Origin: Burkholderia sp. 9120
GTDB taxonomy: Bacteria > Pseudomonadota > Gammaproteobacteria > Burkholderiales > Burkholderiaceae
Assembly (NCBI RefSeq): GCF_000745015.1
Contig: NZ_JQNA01000002.1
Span: 4,216,001 to 4,280,000 of the forward strand
Reading direction: 5' to 3'
DNA: 64,000 bases
The notes beneath the pieces are model-generated. The model saw only the letters and a program-made list of their open reading frames with translations. It made no database searches and had not been told where the DNA came from. How positions within the stretch are numbered: the stretch's first letter is position 1; each line of letters starts with the position of its first letter. Made by a program: the position numbers and the translations under genes. Of this stretch, positions 62,066 through 64,000 are shown in pieces.

Positions 62066-62424
62066 AAGGCATGGACGCTAAAACCGGCCGCTCGATCTCT
62101 GGGCTGGCCCACCTGTACCAGTCGATCGGCAAGATCCTGACGACCTCGCTCGCCTCGCGCCTGAAGCGCCGGCCGTTCGGCTCGGAAATCCCCGACCTGA
62201 TCGACGCGCCGAACAATGGCGCGACGCGCGTGCGCGTCTACGCCGCGATCGCGACCGCGCTCATGCGCTGGGAACCGCGCCTGACCCTGACCCGCGTACA
62301 GCTCTCGACCGACACCACCGAATCCGGCGCCGGTGTGCAGGTCGTCGATATCGAAGGCACGGCCACCGACACCGGCGACGCTGTCGCAGCCCGTGTTCAG
62401 GTAGGCAATGGGGGTGCGGCATGA
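62062..62424 (+). CDS. W: Baseplate wedge protein (P2 gpW-like, gp25 family)
   Basis: 120 residues. HLYQSIGKILTTSLASRLKR, RPFGSEIPDLIDAPNNGATR and ALMRWEPRLTLTRVQL are characteristic of W/gp25 proteins. Coupled to V (ATGA) and J (ATGA). Confidence 0.94.
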   Translation: MKGMDAKTGRSISGLAHLYQSIGKILTTSLASRLKRRPFGSEIPDLIDAPNNGATRVRVYAAIATALMRWEPRLTLTRVQLSTDTTESGAGVQVVDIEGTATDTGDAVAARVQVGNGGAA

Positions 62425-63335
62425 GCGTGACCCCCATCGACCTGTCGCAACTGCCGTCCCCGGATATCGTCGAAACGATCGACTTCGAAACGCTGCTGGC
62501 CGAGCGCAAAGCGCGGCTCGTCTCGCTGTATCCGGTCGCCGATCAGACCGACGTTGCCGCCGCGCTCGAACTCGAGTCCGAGCCGATGGCGATTCTGCTG
62601 CAGGAGAACGCCTATCGCGAAATCACCTTGCGCCAGCGCGTCAATGACGCTGCGCGCGCGGTCATGCTCGCCTATGCGATGGACGGCGACCTCGACCAGC
62701 TCGCGGCCCTGTTCAACATCGAGCGGCTGACTATCGCCCCGGCTGATCCGGCGAACAACGTGCCGGCCACCATGGAAGGCAATACAGACTTGCGCGCCCG
62801 TGTGCAGCTCGCGCCGCAAAGTTTTTCCGTTGCCGGCCCTGAAGGCGCCTATGTATCGCATGCACGCAATGCAGATGGCCGCGTGCTGGATGCCTCGGCA
62901 ACAAGCCCCGCGCCGTGCGAAGTGCTGGTAACGGTTCTCGCACGCGACGGCGACGGCACCGCGCCGCAGGATCTGCTCGGCACGGTCGCCGCCAACCTGC
63001 AGGCCGATGACGTTCGCCCGCTCACGGACAGGGTGACAGTGCAGGGCGCGGGTATCAAACCCTACGCGGTCATCGCCGAGCTGGTTTTCTTTTCCGGGCC
63101 GGATCGTTCGGTGGCGCTTGCTGAAGCCCGTAAGCGCATGGCGAAGTACACCAGCGAGATGCGCAAGCTCGGCATGGAAATCACGCTCGACGGCATCTAT
63201 GCCGCAGCGCGGCCGGCCGGCGTGCAGAAGGTGAATCTGATCAGCCCGACCGCCGGCATCGCGGTATCGAAGACCGAAGCGGCGTATTGCACGCTGATCG
63301 ATCTGCGCGACGGCGGGGTGTACGCCAATGTCTAA
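62421..63335 (+). CDS. J: Baseplate assembly protein (P2 gpJ-like)
   Basis: 304 residues. IDLSQLPSPDIVETIDFETL at the N-terminus, ALELESEPMAILLQENAYRE and SPTAGIAVSKTEAAYC are standard for P2 J (Baseplate_J family). It forms the peripheral part of the baseplate. Overlaps gene I by 8 bases. Confidence 0.94.
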   Translation: MSVTPIDLSQLPSPDIVETIDFETLLAERKARLVSLYPVADQTDVAAALELESEPMAILLQENAYREITLRQRVNDAARAVMLAYAMDGDLDQLAALFNIERLTIAPADPANNVPATMEGNTDLRARVQLAPQSFSVAGPEGAYVSHARNADGRVLDASATSPAPCEVLVTVLARDGDGTAPQDLLGTVAANLQADDVRPLTDRVTVQGAGIKPYAVIAELVFFSGPDRSVALAEARKRMAKYTSEMRKLGMEITLDGIYAAARPAGVQKVNLISPTAGIAVSKTEAAYCTLIDLRDGGVYANV

Positions 63336-63870
63336 CCTGCTGCCCCCGAATTCGACGGTGCATGAACGCAATATCGCGACCGTCAACGCCCGTATCAGCG
63401 ACATTCAATCGCCGCTGCGCGACCTGATGAACCCGGACACGATCCCGCTCGCGCTGCTGCCGTGGCTCGCGTGGCACCTCGGCGTCGACGCGTGGAAAGA
63501 CTACTGGCCCGAACAGATTAAGCGTGCGCGGGTCAAGGCCGCGATCCCGATCGCGCGGAAGAAGGGCACGGCGGCGGCCGTGCGTGAAGTCGTCGCCACG
63601 TTCGGCGGAAATATCGCGCTGCGTGAATGGTTCCAGATGACGCCCCCCGGCGTGCCTGGCACGTTCGACATTGTGATGACCGTAAGCGCGCGCGACGGCG
63701 TGCCGGCCACGGCCGCGTATGTCGCCGACATCATCGCCGAGATCGACCGCACGAAGCCGGTCAAGGCTCACTACACCTTCACGCAAGGCTATTCGATTCA
63801 AGGCGCGCAACGCGTTGCAGCGGCCTTTCGGCCGGCCCTGTACCGCCGCCTCACACTTACGGATAAATGA
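63328..63870 (+). CDS. I: Tail protein I (P2 gpI-like)
   Basis: 180 residues. LLPPNSTVHERNIATVNARI, ALLPWLAWHLGVDAWKDYWP and ARKKGTAAAVREVVATFGG match P2 I, which links baseplate and tail fibre. Followed two bases later by the tail-fibre gene. Confidence 0.93.
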   Translation: MSNLLPPNSTVHERNIATVNARISDIQSPLRDLMNPDTIPLALLPWLAWHLGVDAWKDYWPEQIKRARVKAAIPIARKKGTAAAVREVVATFGGNIALREWFQMTPPGVPGTFDIVMTVSARDGVPATAAYVADIIAEIDRTKPVKAHYTFTQGYSIQGAQRVAAAFRPALYRRLTLTDK

Positions 63871-63872
63871 AC

Positions 63873-64000
63873 ATGGCCGGAGCCCTCTTTCATATCACCG
63901 ATGCTGGCCGCGCCGCGCTTGTGGCACCCGGCAACACGGGCACCAGCGCGCACAAAATCGTTGCGATCGGCGTCAGCACAGCCGCCTTTGACGCGTCCGA
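63873..64000 (+). CDS. H: Tail fibre protein (P2 gpH-like), N-terminus only
   Basis: 42 residues before the window ends: MAGALFHITDAGRAALVAPG continues into the TSAHKIVAIGVSTAAF segment, the DUF3751-type base-attachment domain of P2 tail fibres. The receptor-binding part lies beyond the window. Confidence 0.85.
   Translation, partial: MAGALFHITDAGRAALVAPGNTGTSAHKIVAIGVSTAAFDAS

Noticed and set aside
1..64000. CRISPR arrays, tRNA or rRNA genes
   Set aside because: No regularly spaced repeats and no cloverleaf or rRNA signature noticed; a covariance-model scan would be needed to exclude a tRNA at the prophage edge.

Overview
The window is high-GC DNA with Burkholderiaceae-type gene content: OmpC-like porin, EmrAB/NodT-type efflux set, betIBA, dgc/gbc glycine-betaine demethylation genes and a P2-like prophage with Burkholderia-style lysis genes. 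A Paraburkholderia-like chromosome is the best guess; this is inference from gene content, not from a marker gene.

Layout. (1) 1-3.7 kb: end of an export operon with three consecutive membrane-fusion (HlyD-type) proteins, the last fused to a PqqD-like N-terminus and a site-2-protease (M50) membrane domain. (2) 3.75-6.7 kb: cupin, class C beta-lactamase-like serine hydrolase, GH18 chitinase-like lipoprotein. (3) 6.7-31 kb: a nearly complete catabolic superlocus for choline-O-sulfate, choline and glycine betaine. BetC releases choline, BetA and BetB oxidise it to glycine betaine, GbcAB demethylates betaine to dimethylglycine, and DgcAB with a dedicated ETF pair demethylates dimethylglycine to sarcosine. 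GlyA, PurU and a glutathione-independent formaldehyde dehydrogenase handle the released one-carbon units. BetI, a GbdR-like AraC/GlxA regulator and a LysR regulator sit among their targets. Two ligand-binding proteins (betaine-type and ChoX-type) lie there without permease or ATPase genes. Sarcosine oxidase genes are not in the window.

(4) 31-37.7 kb: porin, then a TetR regulator divergent from an EmrA-EmrB-outer membrane factor operon with a recognisable promoter and operator. (5) 37.7-43.4 kb: short accessory stretch with an SDR oxidoreductase, a frameshifted accD fragment, a trans-3-hydroxyproline dehydratase-type protein, a LivK-type binding protein, an RNase Sa-like lipoprotein that lacks its catalytic residues, a molybdate-type binding protein and a glutaredoxin, ending in an IS3-family transposase remnant.

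(6) 43.7-64 kb (runs off the window): a P2-like prophage. A leftward Cro/CI-type regulator faces a rightward early operon with four small ORFs, a gpA-type HUH replication endonuclease, two Ogr/Delta zinc-finger proteins and a membrane protein with a C-terminal helix-turn-helix-like segment. A gene-poor zone holds a good match to the P2 cohesive-end (cos) sequence, then a methyltransferase cargo gene and a small ORF directly under a near-ideal LexA box. The late region follows canonical P2 order: Q, P (leftward), O N M L X, holin-like genes, endolysin, Rz/Rz1, R S V W J I and the start of H. No integrase is visible, so it must lie beyond 64 kb or be lost. I saw no rRNA, tRNA or CRISPR array.
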